Counted from the stretch's first letter, positions 1-10,801 are shown. The stretch is 64,000 bases of DNA from Eubacterium sp. AM49-13BH (GCF_003464165.1 NZ_QSEK01000014.1:1-64000); one strand, 5' to 3'. Numbers and translations are program-made. The notes: generated by a model from the sequence alone, not told the origin.

Positions 1-32
1 TAATATTATTACAAATTAATATTATTACAAAT
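1..32. repeat. Perfect 16-bp tandem duplication
   Basis: Bases 1-16 and 17-32 are identical (TAATATTATTACAAAT). The repeat is AT-only apart from one C per copy and lies upstream of the gdhA promoter. It may be a simple slippage duplication or an UP-like AT-rich element. No further copy is seen in the window. Confidence 0.7.
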
Positions 33-66
33 AACTTAAAGTTAATAGGTAAACGCTATAAAAAAC

Positions 67-95
67 TTGCGGAAATTAACCAGAACAGATATAAT
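67..95 (+). promoter_or_regulatory. Sigma-A-type promoter of gdhA
   Basis: TTGCGG at 67-72 and a perfect TATAAT at 90-95 are separated by 17 bp. The gene starts 66 bp after the -10 box, which leaves a leader of about 60 nt ending in the ribosome binding site AAAGGAGTG near 142-150. Confidence 0.6.
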
Positions 96-119
96 AACGC
101 TAGAATTGATGTGCAGTAA

Positions 120-1520
<1,401 letters not shown>

Positions 1521-1567
1521 TTACAGGCTTTAATGTAATAATTGTCTTATAATATGATTTAATTGTA

Positions 1568-1604
1568 AGGTTCTGCAGACAATATGTCTGTAGAACCTTT
1601 TTTA
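1568..1604 (+). terminator. Rho-independent terminator of gdhA
   Basis: A 13-bp stem (AGGTTCTGCAGAC paired with GTCTGTAGAACCT, one G-T pair) closes a 5-nt loop and is followed by a run of T. It lies about 50 bp after the gdhA stop. Confidence 0.9.
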
Positions 1605-1669
1605 CTTGGCAGATTGCGAAAAATGATTTATATTATATGATTGTAGAAGTATAAAAAATGGAGGTCTGT

Positions 1670-2245
1670 ATGAGAAAGAATATAGCAAGAGTATTGCTGT
1701 ACGCAGCATGTGGAGTACTTGTTGTTTTTTACATATTAGTATTATGGTGGGGAAAGAATCCTAAGGTTGGAACAGAATACCGAATGTACTATCTGACACA
1801 TGAGCTTACAGACTGGCCAGGTTATGGTAATCTGAAATATACATTTGGAACGAAAGAGATATGTACAGAACATAAAGACCGTAATGGTAAAGAACAAAGC
1901 AATGTCTGCAGTCGTAAAGGTCAGGGCTGGCAGAAATCTAAGAGATACGAAGGAACGAAGAATACAGACAAAGATTCATATATATACTATATTCCGGAGG
2001 AATCAGCTGATAATATATATCTTGTATGTGATATTACAGAATATGATGCAACAGCCTCTGGTGATAAAGGAATTGAAGTATATGTGAATGATAAGCTGAT
2101 TGGAAATATAGACAGCAAGGGAACAACGAAGCTAAAGATAGGATATGTCAGTGAAGATGAGCTTCTTACAGTGAAGTTTCATGCTGACAATGCAGAATAT
2201 ACTCTTTACAGTATAAGCCTTGATAAAGGTCAGGCTGAAACTTAA
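1670..2245 (+). CDS. Small membrane-anchored protein with YfhO-like extracytoplasmic domain
   Basis: This 191-residue protein has one N-terminal membrane segment (about residues 8-25) and an extracytoplasmic remainder. An ATG at 1658 is in frame, but GGAGGT at 1660-1665 overlaps it and is correctly spaced for the ATG at 1670, so 1670 is preferred. I do not recognise a named family. Its C-terminal half (IEVYVNDKLIG, then VSEDELLTVKFHAD) reads like a shorter version of the beta-rich domain of the downstream YfhO protein (IHVYVNGEAVV, then FEDEDVQIKIEYD). It lies 48 bp upstream of the yfhO-like gene and probably shares its transcript. A weak promoter (TTGCGA at 1614, TATGAT at 1636) lies just upstream. 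A role as an accessory factor of the YfhO pathway is inferred. Confidence 0.75.
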   Translation: MRKNIARVLLYAACGVLVVFYILVLWWGKNPKVGTEYRMYYLTHELTDWPGYGNLKYTFGTKEICTEHKDRNGKEQSNVCSRKGQGWQKSKRYEGTKNTDKDSYIYYIPEESADNIYLVCDITEYDATASGDKGIEVYVNDKLIGNIDSKGTTKLKIGYVSEDELLTVKFHADNAEYTLYSISLDKGQAET

Positions 2246-2293
2246 ATCCAAAGATGACAGAATATGTGTAAATGTATAGAAAGGTAGAATTAT

Positions 2294-5011
2294 ATGAAGA
2301 AATCGGGATTTAAATCATTATTAAAAAAGATCAGGCCATACGCAGTACCTGGTATAATAACAGGTCTGGTTATGATTGTAATACTTATACTTAAAGGTAT
2401 ATGGCCTTTTGGAAGCAGCAGAATAGATTATTTTGACAACATGCAGCAGGTAGCACCGCTTTATGCACATCTGTGGGATTTCATGCATGGTAAGGCATCA
2501 ATATGGTTTGACTGGTATACAGGTCTTGGAACAAATGTGTCAATGAGTATATCAGCATTTTCAATGATTACACCGTTTAATCTTTTATTATATTTTGTTC
2601 CAAGAAGTTACATATTAGAGAGCATATCAATAATTACACTTGTTAAGATGATATTCATGTCAGTTGCAATGTATGCGCTTATTAATAAGAAATACAATAA
2701 TCTTGTGTATGGATTAAAGGTTATGTTTTCATGCATGTATGCCTTTTGTGGTTATGTAATTCTCTATGGTTCATGCTTTACACCATGGATGGATATAGTT
2801 GCATTTTTCCCTATTCTTATAATGGCATACGACAGAATGCTTGAGACAGGAAAGAAAATGTTCTATATATGCATGATTGCGTTGTGCTTCATAATTAATT
2901 ATTACTTAAGTGCAATGTCACTTATATACATATTCCTTATCTGTGGAATAAGAATGGTAGTTATGCAGGATAGAAAGCAGTGGAGGGAAACTGCATGGAA
3001 TGTCGGTATAGGTACGATTGCAGGTATCGGACTTTCAGCATTCGTGCTTGTTCCTGTATTTGCACAGCTTTCTTCATCACAGAGAGGTGGTGCGTCTAAG
3101 GGGCTTTTATCACAGTATGCAGGCTGGATAACAAGTTCAATCGTTACAGATGGTGCAATGGCAGCACTGCAGCGCTGGATGATGCTTTATGGACTTGCAT
3201 TCGTTATAGCAGTTATTATCATGGGAATGAAAATATATAAGTCAGACAGAAGACAGCTTATATATACTATAGCCATGCTTGTTGTTGCATTAGGTCCGGT
3301 GCTCATGGAGGCTACTAACCTTATGTGGCATTTTGGCTCATATAACGGATATACATTAAGAAACGGATATCTGATATCGTTCACGCTTATCTGTGTTGCT
3401 GCAGGAATGGCTGAGAAAATGTTTGCAGATATACCATTAAAGAGTGCGTTTTATCGCAGGCAGACAGCGGTAGTAGCGGTAATTGGTGCAGTATATGTTA
3501 TGCTTTATAACATATTACCAATAAACAATGAAATGCTTGCAATGGCATTTTTTATAATGATATTTGCAGTAATGTTTGCAGTGTATATGTTTATGCTCAT
3601 AAGAAAGAAAGAATTTAACTGCAAATCAGTTATCCTTGTTATTGCACTTGAATTGTTTATCGGTGCATATGCTCTTATAGGACCTCCTAAGTTTTATACA
3701 TATGAAGATTATCAGATTGGTGATTATGTGCAGTATGCCAATGATGCGGCAGACAGCCTTGATATAGAAGAGTCTGCTACAGACAGAATAGTAAATCCTG
3801 ATATCAGTCTTAATGCCAATTATCCTCTTATATTGAGAAGAGGAGCATTATCAAGCTTTACAGCAGCTTTAGAGGACGATACACAAAGTTATGCCAAGAG
3901 ATGGGGATATTCTAAGTATTTCCTGTGGCTGTTAGATTCAGGTGGAACAGTATTCAGTAATGCAGTGCTGCATGTTACACAGGCAGTTAATATCAATGAA
4001 CTTGACAGTGCTTTATATACATTAGAGAAGAAGGAAGGCGATTACAGCCTTTACAACACTAATTATAACCTGCCATTTGGATTCTGTGTTGACAGCAGCT
4101 TCAGCAAGCTTGATATGACTAATGTTGACTGGATTACATACCATAACAGAATGTATAAAGCAATGACTGGCGATAAAGAAACATTTGTAACAAGAATATA
4201 TCCACAGGCAGAGACTGCTGGCAATATTAAGTCCATGACTATTAATGTCGGAAGCAGAAGTGCTATATATATGAATATTGCAGATGTGAAGAAGCCTAAT
4301 GCGGATGCTAATGCATCTAAGCTTGAGAGCAGCATACATGTATATGTGAATGGTGAGGCAGTTGTTGTACCTACACTTGGAGATGTTAATAATACAGCAT
4401 ATTTTACGGATTATAATAATAATCTTCTTTATCTTGGCATATTTGAAGATGAAGATGTTCAGATTAAGATTGAATATGATAAGCCTAAATATATGAACCA
4501 GAGTAAGATGACTATCGGACTTCTTAATATGGAGAAGATGGATAAGCTCTGTGAGGATTTCGCAGATAAACAGACAGATGTTTCATATACTAATAATACG
4601 CTTACAGTTAAGATAAACAGTGATGGAACTAAGGATTATGCCCTGATACCGGTTATTAAGAGCGCTAACTGGACCGTGACACTTGATGGAAAGACAGTTA
4701 AGACTAAAGAGATAGCAGGGTTGTTTACAGGTGTACAGGTTCACGAAGGCGAGAATACATTAGTGTTTACATTTGTGCCAAAGGGCAGAAATGCAGGACT
4801 GCTTATTACACTTGTGACATTGTTAATAACTGTGTTATGCCTTGTGATTAATTATAAGAGAACTATAAATGTTCCTGTATGGGCTAAGTATTGTGCACAG
4901 TATATATATATTGGATTGTTTGCAATAGTTGTGGCTGCAATGTTTGTAGTACCTGTAATAAGTACAATCCCGGCAGCTATATATCATATAATCCGTATAT
5001 TATTGAAATGA
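2294..5011 (+). CDS. YfhO family membrane glycosyltransferase
   Basis: This 905-residue polytopic protein belongs to the YfhO family. Characterised Gram-positive members transfer sugars from an undecaprenyl-linked donor to cell-wall or lipoteichoic polymers on the outer face of the membrane. The first ~460 residues carry about a dozen membrane helices. The early motif RIDYFDNMQQVAPLYAHLWD is typical of the catalytic loop after helix 1. A large extracytoplasmic beta-rich domain follows (about 470-840), then two C-terminal helices (about 842-865 and 875-900). Two genes around it fit envelope glycan work: the small anchored protein upstream and a PIG-V-like transferase 8 bp downstream. The acceptor and sugar cannot be told from the sequence. 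Confidence 0.88.
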   Translation: MKKSGFKSLLKKIRPYAVPGIITGLVMIVILILKGIWPFGSSRIDYFDNMQQVAPLYAHLWDFMHGKASIWFDWYTGLGTNVSMSISAFSMITPFNLLLYFVPRSYILESISIITLVKMIFMSVAMYALINKKYNNLVYGLKVMFSCMYAFCGYVILYGSCFTPWMDIVAFFPILIMAYDRMLETGKKMFYICMIALCFIINYYLSAMSLIYIFLICGIRMVVMQDRKQWRETAWNVGIGTIAGIGLSAFVLVPVFAQLSSSQRGGASKGLLSQYAGWITSSIVTDGAMAALQRWMMLYGLAFVIAVIIMGMKIYKSDRRQLIYTIAMLVVALGPVLMEATNLMWHFGSYNGYTLRNGYLISFTLICVAAGMAEKMFADIPLKSAFYRRQTAVVAVIGAVYVMLYNILPINNEMLAMAFFIMIFAVMFAVYMFMLIRKKEFNCKSVILVIALELFIGAYALIGPPKFYTYEDYQIGDYVQYANDAADSLDIEESATDRIVNPDISLNANYPLILRRGALSSFTAALEDDTQSYAKRWGYSKYFLWLLDSGGTVFSNAVLHVTQAVNINELDSALYTLEKKEGDYSLYNTNYNLPFGFCVDSSFSKLDMTNVDWITYHNRMYKAMTGDKETFVTRIYPQAETAGNIKSMTINVGSRSAIYMNIADVKKPNADANASKLESSIHVYVNGEAVVVPTLGDVNNTAYFTDYNNNLLYLGIFEDEDVQIKIEYDKPKYMNQSKMTIGLLNMEKMDKLCEDFADKQTDVSYTNNTLTVKINSDGTKDYALIPVIKSANWTVTLDGKTVKTKEIAGLFTGVQVHEGENTLVFTFVPKGRNAGLLITLVTLLITVLCLVINYKRTINVPVWAKYCAQYIYIGLFAIVVAAMFVVPVISTIPAAIYHIIRILLK

Positions 5012-5019
5012 GGCATTAG

Positions 5020-6174
5020 ATGAACAGATTAAAAAATAATGAGAATTGTAGGCTTCTGTTAAAGATATTGATTATATTTGCGATATCAAGACTGATTATG
5101 CTTATCATGGTTCCTGTGTATAATGGAATTATGGGGACACACAGATCATTTCTGTTTCTTATGAACGAGTGGGATGCAAAGAAATATGCCTATATAATCA
5201 ATCATGGCTATACACACCCTACGGATATTGATCCTCAGGCTAACTGGGCGTTCTTCCCATTATATGTTATCGTGTGTGCAGCATTAAAGGCAGTGACAGG
5301 CGGGCTTATTAACACTTATGTTATTGGAATGATAGTATCTAATATATGCATAATTATTGCAGTATTCTTTGCTGTTAAAGGTCTTAAGAAGCAGACTTCT
5401 ATTAAAGAAGAATATGCTATGATTATGCCAGCGCTTTTATTTATGGCACCTTACACCTTCTATTGCAGTTCTGTATATACGGAAGCGATGTTTATAATGT
5501 TCATTGTACTTTTTTTCTATTTCCTTTTTGAGAAGAAATACATGGCAGCAGGAATTATGGCAGCATGCTCAAGTGGAACAAGAATTGTAGGCTGTATACT
5601 TGTATTTGCACTGGTTGTACAGCTATATATTGACATGGAAGGAACTAAGATAAGCTTTGGCAGGGTTAAGACATTTGTAATGGATATGCTTAAAGCACCT
5701 AAGAAGATACTGTCAGTGCTTGTATGTCCGCTCGGTGCATTTGCATATATGGCATTTCTTAATTTCTTCTGTGGTGATGCATGGGCATATAAGAATGTCC
5801 AGATTGCATGGAGAGAGGACGAGTATTTCCCGATTATAGGCGTGTTGTGGAAGGCATGTACAGGACAGATTGAGCCAAGATACACATATATGGGGTGGTT
5901 CTGTATTGCAATACTGATTCTTTATGGATATATGTTCTACAGAAAATATTATTCGATGGCAGTGTTCGGAATTATATCACTTCTTGTGCCGTTGACATCA
6001 CATGTTATGAGTACATGCAGATTTACGGTGGGAACATATGTTGTATTTGTCGGTATGTATGATATACTTTCAAGGTGTAATAAGGTTGCAAGATGGATTC
6101 TTATGGCAGTTCTGATTGCCTTAGAAATATATCTTTTGTTCTTATGGTACAATTCAGACTGCTGGCTTATGTAG
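5020..6174 (+). CDS. PIG-V-like integral membrane mannosyltransferase
   Basis: This 384-residue protein has about nine membrane helices. The first outer loop carries NEWDAKKYAYIINHGY followed by NWAFFPLY, the signature of bacterial PIG-V/Gpi18-like GT-C glycosyltransferases that use a lipid-linked sugar. It starts 8 bp after the yfhO-like gene (short spacer with GAGGCATTAG), so the two are almost certainly co-transcribed. A joint role in decorating a surface polymer is inferred. The donor and acceptor are unknown. Confidence 0.8.
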   Translation: MNRLKNNENCRLLLKILIIFAISRLIMLIMVPVYNGIMGTHRSFLFLMNEWDAKKYAYIINHGYTHPTDIDPQANWAFFPLYVIVCAALKAVTGGLINTYVIGMIVSNICIIIAVFFAVKGLKKQTSIKEEYAMIMPALLFMAPYTFYCSSVYTEAMFIMFIVLFFYFLFEKKYMAAGIMAACSSGTRIVGCILVFALVVQLYIDMEGTKISFGRVKTFVMDMLKAPKKILSVLVCPLGAFAYMAFLNFFCGDAWAYKNVQIAWREDEYFPIIGVLWKACTGQIEPRYTYMGWFCIAILILYGYMFYRKYYSMAVFGIISLLVPLTSHVMSTCRFTVGTYVVFVGMYDILSRCNKVARWILMAVLIALEIYLLFLWYNSDCWLM

Positions 6175-6267
6175 TATAATGAATGCAATATAAGCATAAA
6201 AATATATAAACGGGCATAAGATATAACAATGCATTTTAATGCAGTATAAGGAAGGAAGAGACGAGGA

Positions 6268-7554
6268 ATGTACGATGAGATTGTAGACAGGCTTAACAGG
6301 ATAAGCCAGTTTGCACCATCTACCGGAGTAGAAAGGGGCAGACGGGTATTACGAAATTGTGGCAATCCAGAGAAAGATTTGAAGATAATACATGTTGCTG
6401 GAACGAATGGCAAAGGCTCTACGTGTGCATATATTGCACAGATTCTGCAGAGTAATGGTTACAAAACAGGACTTTTTACGTCGCCTCATCTTGTGGATAT
6501 CAGAGAGCGTATTAAAATTAATGGACAGATGATATCCAAGAGTGATTTTGAGGAGGCATATAATGCTGTTGAGAACTGCAGAACGCAGGAACTTGCGTAT
6601 TTTGATTATATGCTTGTTATGGCAATGTACTATTTTAAGAAACAGAACGTTGATTATGTAGTTATGGAAACTGGTCTTGGTGGAAGGCTTGATGCAACTA
6701 ATGCCATTGAGAATCCGGTAATATCAGTAATAACAACGATTTCTCTTGAACATGCTGCAATTCTTGGTGATACTGTAGAGAAGATTGCAGCTGAGAAGGC
6801 TGGAATTATTAAGCTGGGAATTCCGGTTGTATGCAGTGGTGTTGTCAAAGAGGCAGCAAGGGTGATAAAGTCCCGTGCAGAAGAGATGGAAAGTGACTGT
6901 TGTGTAGTTGATGAGAATACATTTGAACTGGTACAAAATACATATGGTTATATTGATTTTTTAATTCATAATGAGTATTATAAGAATGATTGTTTCAGAC
7001 TGGCTACGAATGCATTGTACCAGATGGAGAATGCAAGTATTGCATTGACAGCATGTGCCGTTCTTGCCAGTAAGGGAGAACTTATACTTAACGAGGAACT
7101 TGTTAGAAAAGCAGTTCTTGAAACATACTGGTCAGGAAGAATGGAACTGGTAAGGAATAATCTGTATGTTGATGGAGCACATAATCCACAGGGAATACAG
7201 AGCTTTATTGAATCAGTGAACAGTCTTTATGAAAACAATCCGGCAGAGGATGCAACATTATTGTTCTCTGTTGTGAGTGATAAGAATTATGACCAGATGA
7301 TTAAGATACTATGTGGTTGTAAGCATTTCAGAAAAGTCTATGTTACTATGGCAGGCGGACTGAGAAAGCTTTCAGCCAATATAATAAAGCAGGCATTTGA
7401 AGCATATACGACAGGAATTGATCTTGTTGTATTCAAGAGTGTGGATGATGCTCTGAACAGATGGGATAACAGACTGATGTTTGCAACGGGCTCTTTATAT
7501 TTAGTTGGTGATGTAGTCCGTGCATTGGAAAGAAAGGAAAATAATCATGATTAA
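6268..7554 (+). CDS. folC: Bifunctional folylpolyglutamate/dihydrofolate synthase
   Basis: This 428-residue Mur-ligase-family enzyme adds glutamate to dihydropteroate or folates in the cytoplasm. The ATP loop HVAGTNGKGS is at residues 42-51. The signatures TSPHLVDIRERI and METGLGGRLDATN follow, then DGAHNPQG in the C-terminal ligase domain. Length is normal for FolC. The start follows GGAAGGAAGAGACGAGG. Its last codons overlap the next small gene by 8 bp, which suggests translational coupling. Confidence 0.95.
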   Translation: MYDEIVDRLNRISQFAPSTGVERGRRVLRNCGNPEKDLKIIHVAGTNGKGSTCAYIAQILQSNGYKTGLFTSPHLVDIRERIKINGQMISKSDFEEAYNAVENCRTQELAYFDYMLVMAMYYFKKQNVDYVVMETGLGGRLDATNAIENPVISVITTISLEHAAILGDTVEKIAAEKAGIIKLGIPVVCSGVVKEAARVIKSRAEEMESDCCVVDENTFELVQNTYGYIDFLIHNEYYKNDCFRLATNALYQMENASIALTACAVLASKGELILNEELVRKAVLETYWSGRMELVRNNLYVDGAHNPQGIQSFIESVNSLYENNPAEDATLLFSVVSDKNYDQMIKILCGCKHFRKVYVTMAGGLRKLSANIIKQAFEAYTTGIDLVVFKSVDDALNRWDNRLMFATGSLYLVGDVVRALERKENNHD

Positions 7555-7690
7555 TTTTGATGAAGAAATACAGAAGTTCCAGCCAAGTCTTGAGGTTGAG
7601 GATGCAGAGGATGCTATATACAACAATGATGTTCCAGATATAACAGATTTGATAACACAGATACTTAATGGTAAGAATTCGGATAAGTAG
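7547..7690 (+). CDS. 47-residue acidic protein overlapping folC
   Basis: An ATG inside the end of folC (AAAGGAAAATAATCATG, ribosome binding site AAAGGAAA) opens a 47-codon frame that ends at TAG 7688-7690, 14 bp before the next gene. The product begins MINFDEEIQKFQPSLEVEDA and is strongly acidic with no membrane segment. Tight packing between two genes and a good ribosome binding site argue that it is real. No family is recognised. Confidence 0.6.
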   Translation: MINFDEEIQKFQPSLEVEDAEDAIYNNDVPDITDLITQILNGKNSDK

Positions 7691-7704
7691 TGAGGGGTGG
7701 ACAT

Positions 7705-9096
7705 ATGAGATGTTTTAAATGTGGAAGCTTCCTTACAGATGGTGATACATGTCCACAATGTGGTGAATACGTAGGAATCTATAAGAAAACAGCAAGAGTA
7801 TCAGATGCATATTATAATGCCGGTCTGTATAAGGCAAGAGTAAGAGATTTAACAGGTGCAGTTGAAAGCCTTAAGATAAGCCTTATGATTAACAAGTACA
7901 ATACTAATGCAAGAAATCTTCTGGGTCTTGTGTATTGTGAGATGGGGGATGTTGTTGAGGCATTAAGCCAGTGGGTTGTAAGTAAGAATTTTACACCGGA
8001 GGGCAATATAGCAGGAACTTATATCAAGAAAATCCAGACTAACCAGAACAGATTTGAGATGGTTACAGGTACAATCAGAAAATATAACCTTTCACTCAAT
8101 TATGCCAAGGAAGGTAATACTGATATGGCAATCATCCAGTTAAAGAAGGTAGTTGCCAACAATCCTCAGCTTATCAAAGCACATCTGCTGCTTGCACTTA
8201 TATATATTAAGCAGGACGAGCTTTCTAGAGCCAGGAAGCTGCTCAATGCAGTGCTTGCAATAGATAAGAACAACACTCTTGCTCATATGTATATGGAAGA
8301 GATAGAGAAGAAAATTGCAGCAAAGAAGGCAGAGACATCAGGATCATTCCTCCCTAAAAGAAAAGAAAAGGAGATAGACAAGAAGCCGCTTAGTGGTAAT
8401 GATGTTATTCTTCCTAAATCTTCATATAAAGAGCCAAGCAATGGTGCAATAACAATAATTAATGTTCTTGTTGGTGTTGTGATAGGTGCAGCACTTATAT
8501 GGTTCCTGATTATTCCGGCAAAGAACAAAGGTCTTACACAGGATTATAAGAAGAATCTTCAGGAATACAGTGAGCAGTTATCTTCAAGTAATGTAGAACT
8601 TAATTCTATGCAGAAAGAACTTGAGGATGTGAAAGCACAGAAAGATGCACTTGAGCAGCAGCTCGGTGTTGTTAGTGGAACAGGTGGAAACAACAAGCTG
8701 TTAGTATCAGTAATAGAGGCGGCAAATGATTATATTGCCAATAAGCCTGATGAAGCTGCCAATAAGCTTGTTGATATAGATGTCAGTGCACTTCCGAGTG
8801 AGTCAGCCAAGACATTGTATAATACAATAGCTACAGCTACACTTCCGGCAGCAGCACAGAATTTCTATGACACAGGAATGACAGAGTATTATAAGTCCAA
8901 CTATGAAGTTGCGGCAGAGAATCTTGTCAAAGCATACAAATGTAATAACAGCGTGGATTCAGCTTACTATGCGGCAAAGTCATATGTAGCCCTTGCAAAG
9001 ACTGATGATGCTAAGAAATACTATCAGTATATTGTGGATGATTATTCGACAAGCGGATATTACAAAGAAGCCAGCGATTATGTTAATTCACATTGA
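7705..9096 (+). CDS. Zinc-ribbon and TPR membrane protein
   Basis: The preferred start is ATG 7705 after GAGGGGTGG; an in-frame GTG at 7690 overlaps the previous stop. The 463-residue product opens with a zinc ribbon (CFKCG then CPQCG). TPR-like helical repeats cover about residues 30-205. A basic linker leads to one membrane segment (near residue 255-275). A coiled coil and a second TPR block (starting near FYDTGMTEYYKSNYEVA) complete the protein. The architecture suggests a cytoplasmic adaptor joined to an extracytoplasmic TPR scaffold. No function is established. A strong terminator ends this folC transcript. Confidence 0.8.
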   Translation: MRCFKCGSFLTDGDTCPQCGEYVGIYKKTARVSDAYYNAGLYKARVRDLTGAVESLKISLMINKYNTNARNLLGLVYCEMGDVVEALSQWVVSKNFTPEGNIAGTYIKKIQTNQNRFEMVTGTIRKYNLSLNYAKEGNTDMAIIQLKKVVANNPQLIKAHLLLALIYIKQDELSRARKLLNAVLAIDKNNTLAHMYMEEIEKKIAAKKAETSGSFLPKRKEKEIDKKPLSGNDVILPKSSYKEPSNGAITIINVLVGVVIGAALIWFLIIPAKNKGLTQDYKKNLQEYSEQLSSSNVELNSMQKELEDVKAQKDALEQQLGVVSGTGGNNKLLVSVIEAANDYIANKPDEAANKLVDIDVSALPSESAKTLYNTIATATLPAAAQNFYDTGMTEYYKSNYEVAAENLVKAYKCNNSVDSAYYAAKSYVALAKTDDAKKYYQYIVDDYSTSGYYKEASDYVNSH

Positions 9097-9112
9097 TGAG
9101 GTACTAAAAGAT

Positions 9113-9151
9113 AAGCCCCCGGCAAAGATAATTCTTTGCCGGGGGCTTTGT
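9113..9151 (+). terminator. Rho-independent terminator after the TPR gene
   Basis: A 16-bp GC-rich stem (AAGCCCCCGGCAAAGA paired with its complement at 9133-9148) closes a TAAT tetraloop and is followed by TTG. It separates the folC cluster from the spoIIA operon. Confidence 0.9.
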
Positions 9152-9198
9152 TGCAGAATTAGTGAAGTGTAAAAGTAGAGAGGAAAGAGGAGATTATT

Positions 9199-9570
9199 AT
9201 GTCAGAACAGGTTAATACAGCTGATGGGCAGGATGAAATCCAGCATATGGATTATATATACATGGTTAATGATAACAAGCTTATAATACGTATGAATGCA
9301 GAACTTGATCATCATCTGGCAGAAGAAATGCGTCAGGTTATAGATGATGTAATAGATAAGAGAGGCGTAACTCATATAGTATTTGATTTTACTAAAGTGG
9401 ATTTCATGGACAGTGCAGGAATAGGACTTATTATGGGGCGTTACAAGAAGGTTATGGATAAAGGTGATATAACAATCGTGGGAGTCCGTGAAAGTGTTAA
9501 GAGAATACTTCTTATATCAGGACTTCATAAGATAGTTAACATATATGAACTTAAAGGACAGGAGGCATAA
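9199..9570 (+). CDS. spoIIAA: Anti-sigma F factor antagonist SpoIIAA
   Basis: This 123-residue single STAS-domain protein has the phosphorylation motif DSAGIG, with Ser72 as the site used by SpoIIAB. Unphosphorylated SpoIIAA releases sigma-F from SpoIIAB in the forespore. The N-terminal ~17 residues extend beyond the STAS core; ATG 9199 follows AGAGGAAAGAGGAG. It is the first gene of spoIIAA-spoIIAB-sigF, with 2 bp to spoIIAB. A sigma-H or sigma-A promoter could not be picked out with confidence in the ~45 bp after the terminator. Confidence 0.95.
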   Translation: MSEQVNTADGQDEIQHMDYIYMVNDNKLIIRMNAELDHHLAEEMRQVIDDVIDKRGVTHIVFDFTKVDFMDSAGIGLIMGRYKKVMDKGDITIVGVRESVKRILLISGLHKIVNIYELKGQEA

Positions 9571-9572
9571 TT

Positions 9573-9998
9573 ATGATAGAGAATAACAATGTTGAATTAT
9601 TATTTGAAGCCAGGTCGGAAAATGAAGCATTTGCAAGGGTTGTTGCAGCAGCCTTTGTTACATATTTAGATCCAACAATCGAAGAATTACAGGACATAAA
9701 GACAGCGGTTTCCGAGGCAGTAACTAACGCAATAGTCCACGGCTATGACAATGGTCCGGGAAAGGTGAGAATGAGACTTAAAGGCATACAGAATCAGGTA
9801 ATAATAGAAGTACATGATGATGGTCTTGGCATAGAGAATGTGGCAAAAGCAATGGAACCATTGTATACAACCAAACCGGAACAGGAACGCTCAGGAATGG
9901 GATTTTCGTTCATGGAGGCATTCATGGACGATTTAAGGGTGGCGTCAGCACCAGGCAAAGGAACAACAGTGCTTATGAGAAAGAAAATAGGGGAGTAA
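9573..9998 (+). CDS. spoIIAB: Anti-sigma F factor and SpoIIAA kinase SpoIIAB
   Basis: This 141-residue GHKL-family serine kinase holds sigma-F inactive and phosphorylates SpoIIAA. The N box EAVTNAIVHGYDNG (near residue 48), the G1 box DDGLGIEN and the late GMGFSFMEAF segment are all present. The ribosome binding site (ACAGGAGG) lies inside the end of spoIIAA and 18 bp separate it from sigF's likely ATG. Confidence 0.96.
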   Translation: MIENNNVELLFEARSENEAFARVVAAAFVTYLDPTIEELQDIKTAVSEAVTNAIVHGYDNGPGKVRMRLKGIQNQVIIEVHDDGLGIENVAKAMEPLYTTKPEQERSGMGFSFMEAFMDDLRVASAPGKGTTVLMRKKIGE

Positions 9999-10016
9999 TT
10001 GATAGGATGTGATGCT

Positions 10017-10748
10017 ATGGATCAGACTAAGGATTGTACCAGGGAATTGATCGCTAAAGCACACAATAATGACAAAGAAGCCAGAGAGAAGTTGGTAACA
10101 GATAATCTGGGGCTTATATGGAACATAATTAAAAGATTTAAGGGGAGAGGAACAGAACAGGAGGATCTGTTTCAGATAGGCTGTATAGGGCTTATAAAGG
10201 CAATTGATAATTTCAATCTGGATATGGATGTTGCATTTTCAACATATGCAGTTCCCATGATAACAGGTGAGATAAGAAGATTCCTGCGTGATGACGGAAT
10301 GGTAAAGGTCAGCCGTTCCATAAAAGAAAATGCGGTAAAAAGCATGAGAATGGCGGGACAGCTCCGTGATACATTGGGCTGTGAGCCGACAGTAGAACAG
10401 ATAGCAGCTGCCTGTGAGCTGTCAGTTGAAGATATAACACTGTCAATGTCAGCTTCCATGGAGGTCGAATCAATATATAAGACAATCTATCAGGGGGATG
10501 GAAGCGAAGTAATGCTTATGGACAAGTTAGAAGATAAGGCAGACATTGGGGAAACCGCATCAAGCAAAGTTGCGCTTGCACAGCTTATGGAAACACTTTC
10601 ACAGCGTGAAAAAGAACTTATCAGGATGCGTTATTATGATGATTACACACAGATGCAGGTTGCTAAGGAGTTTGGAATATCGCAGGTGCAGGTGTCGCGG
10701 ATGGAGAAGAAGATTTTAAGTGGCATGCGCAAGCGGCTGTTTGCATGA
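10017..10748 (+). CDS. sigF: Sporulation sigma factor F
   Basis: The product is the forespore-specific sigma factor. The chosen ATG 10017 follows AGGATGTGATGCT and gives 243 residues; an in-frame TTG at 9999 abuts the spoIIAB stop and is less likely. Region 2 (EDLFQIGCIGLIKAIDNFN, STYAVPMITGEIRRFLRDDG), region 3 and region 4 helix-turn-helix (YDDYTQMQVAKEFGISQVQV) are complete. It is the third gene of the spoIIA operon. Its target promoters may include the nearby spoVA cluster. Confidence 0.95.
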   Translation: MDQTKDCTRELIAKAHNNDKEAREKLVTDNLGLIWNIIKRFKGRGTEQEDLFQIGCIGLIKAIDNFNLDMDVAFSTYAVPMITGEIRRFLRDDGMVKVSRSIKENAVKSMRMAGQLRDTLGCEPTVEQIAAACELSVEDITLSMSASMEVESIYKTIYQGDGSEVMLMDKLEDKADIGETASSKVALAQLMETLSQREKELIRMRYYDDYTQMQVAKEFGISQVQVSRMEKKILSGMRKRLFA

Positions 10749-10752
10749 AGGA

Positions 10753-10801
10753 TTCATTCATATATTAAAGACACAGCGGCGTAGTGTTTATGCTGAATGA
10801 A
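10753..10801 (+). other. Stem-loop between sigF and spoVAA
   Basis: TTCATTCA at 10753-10760 pairs perfectly with TGAATGAA at 10794-10801, and ACAC with GTGT inside it. There is no T run, so this is not a classical terminator. It may be a processing or stability hairpin at the end of the spoIIA message. Confidence 0.4.
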
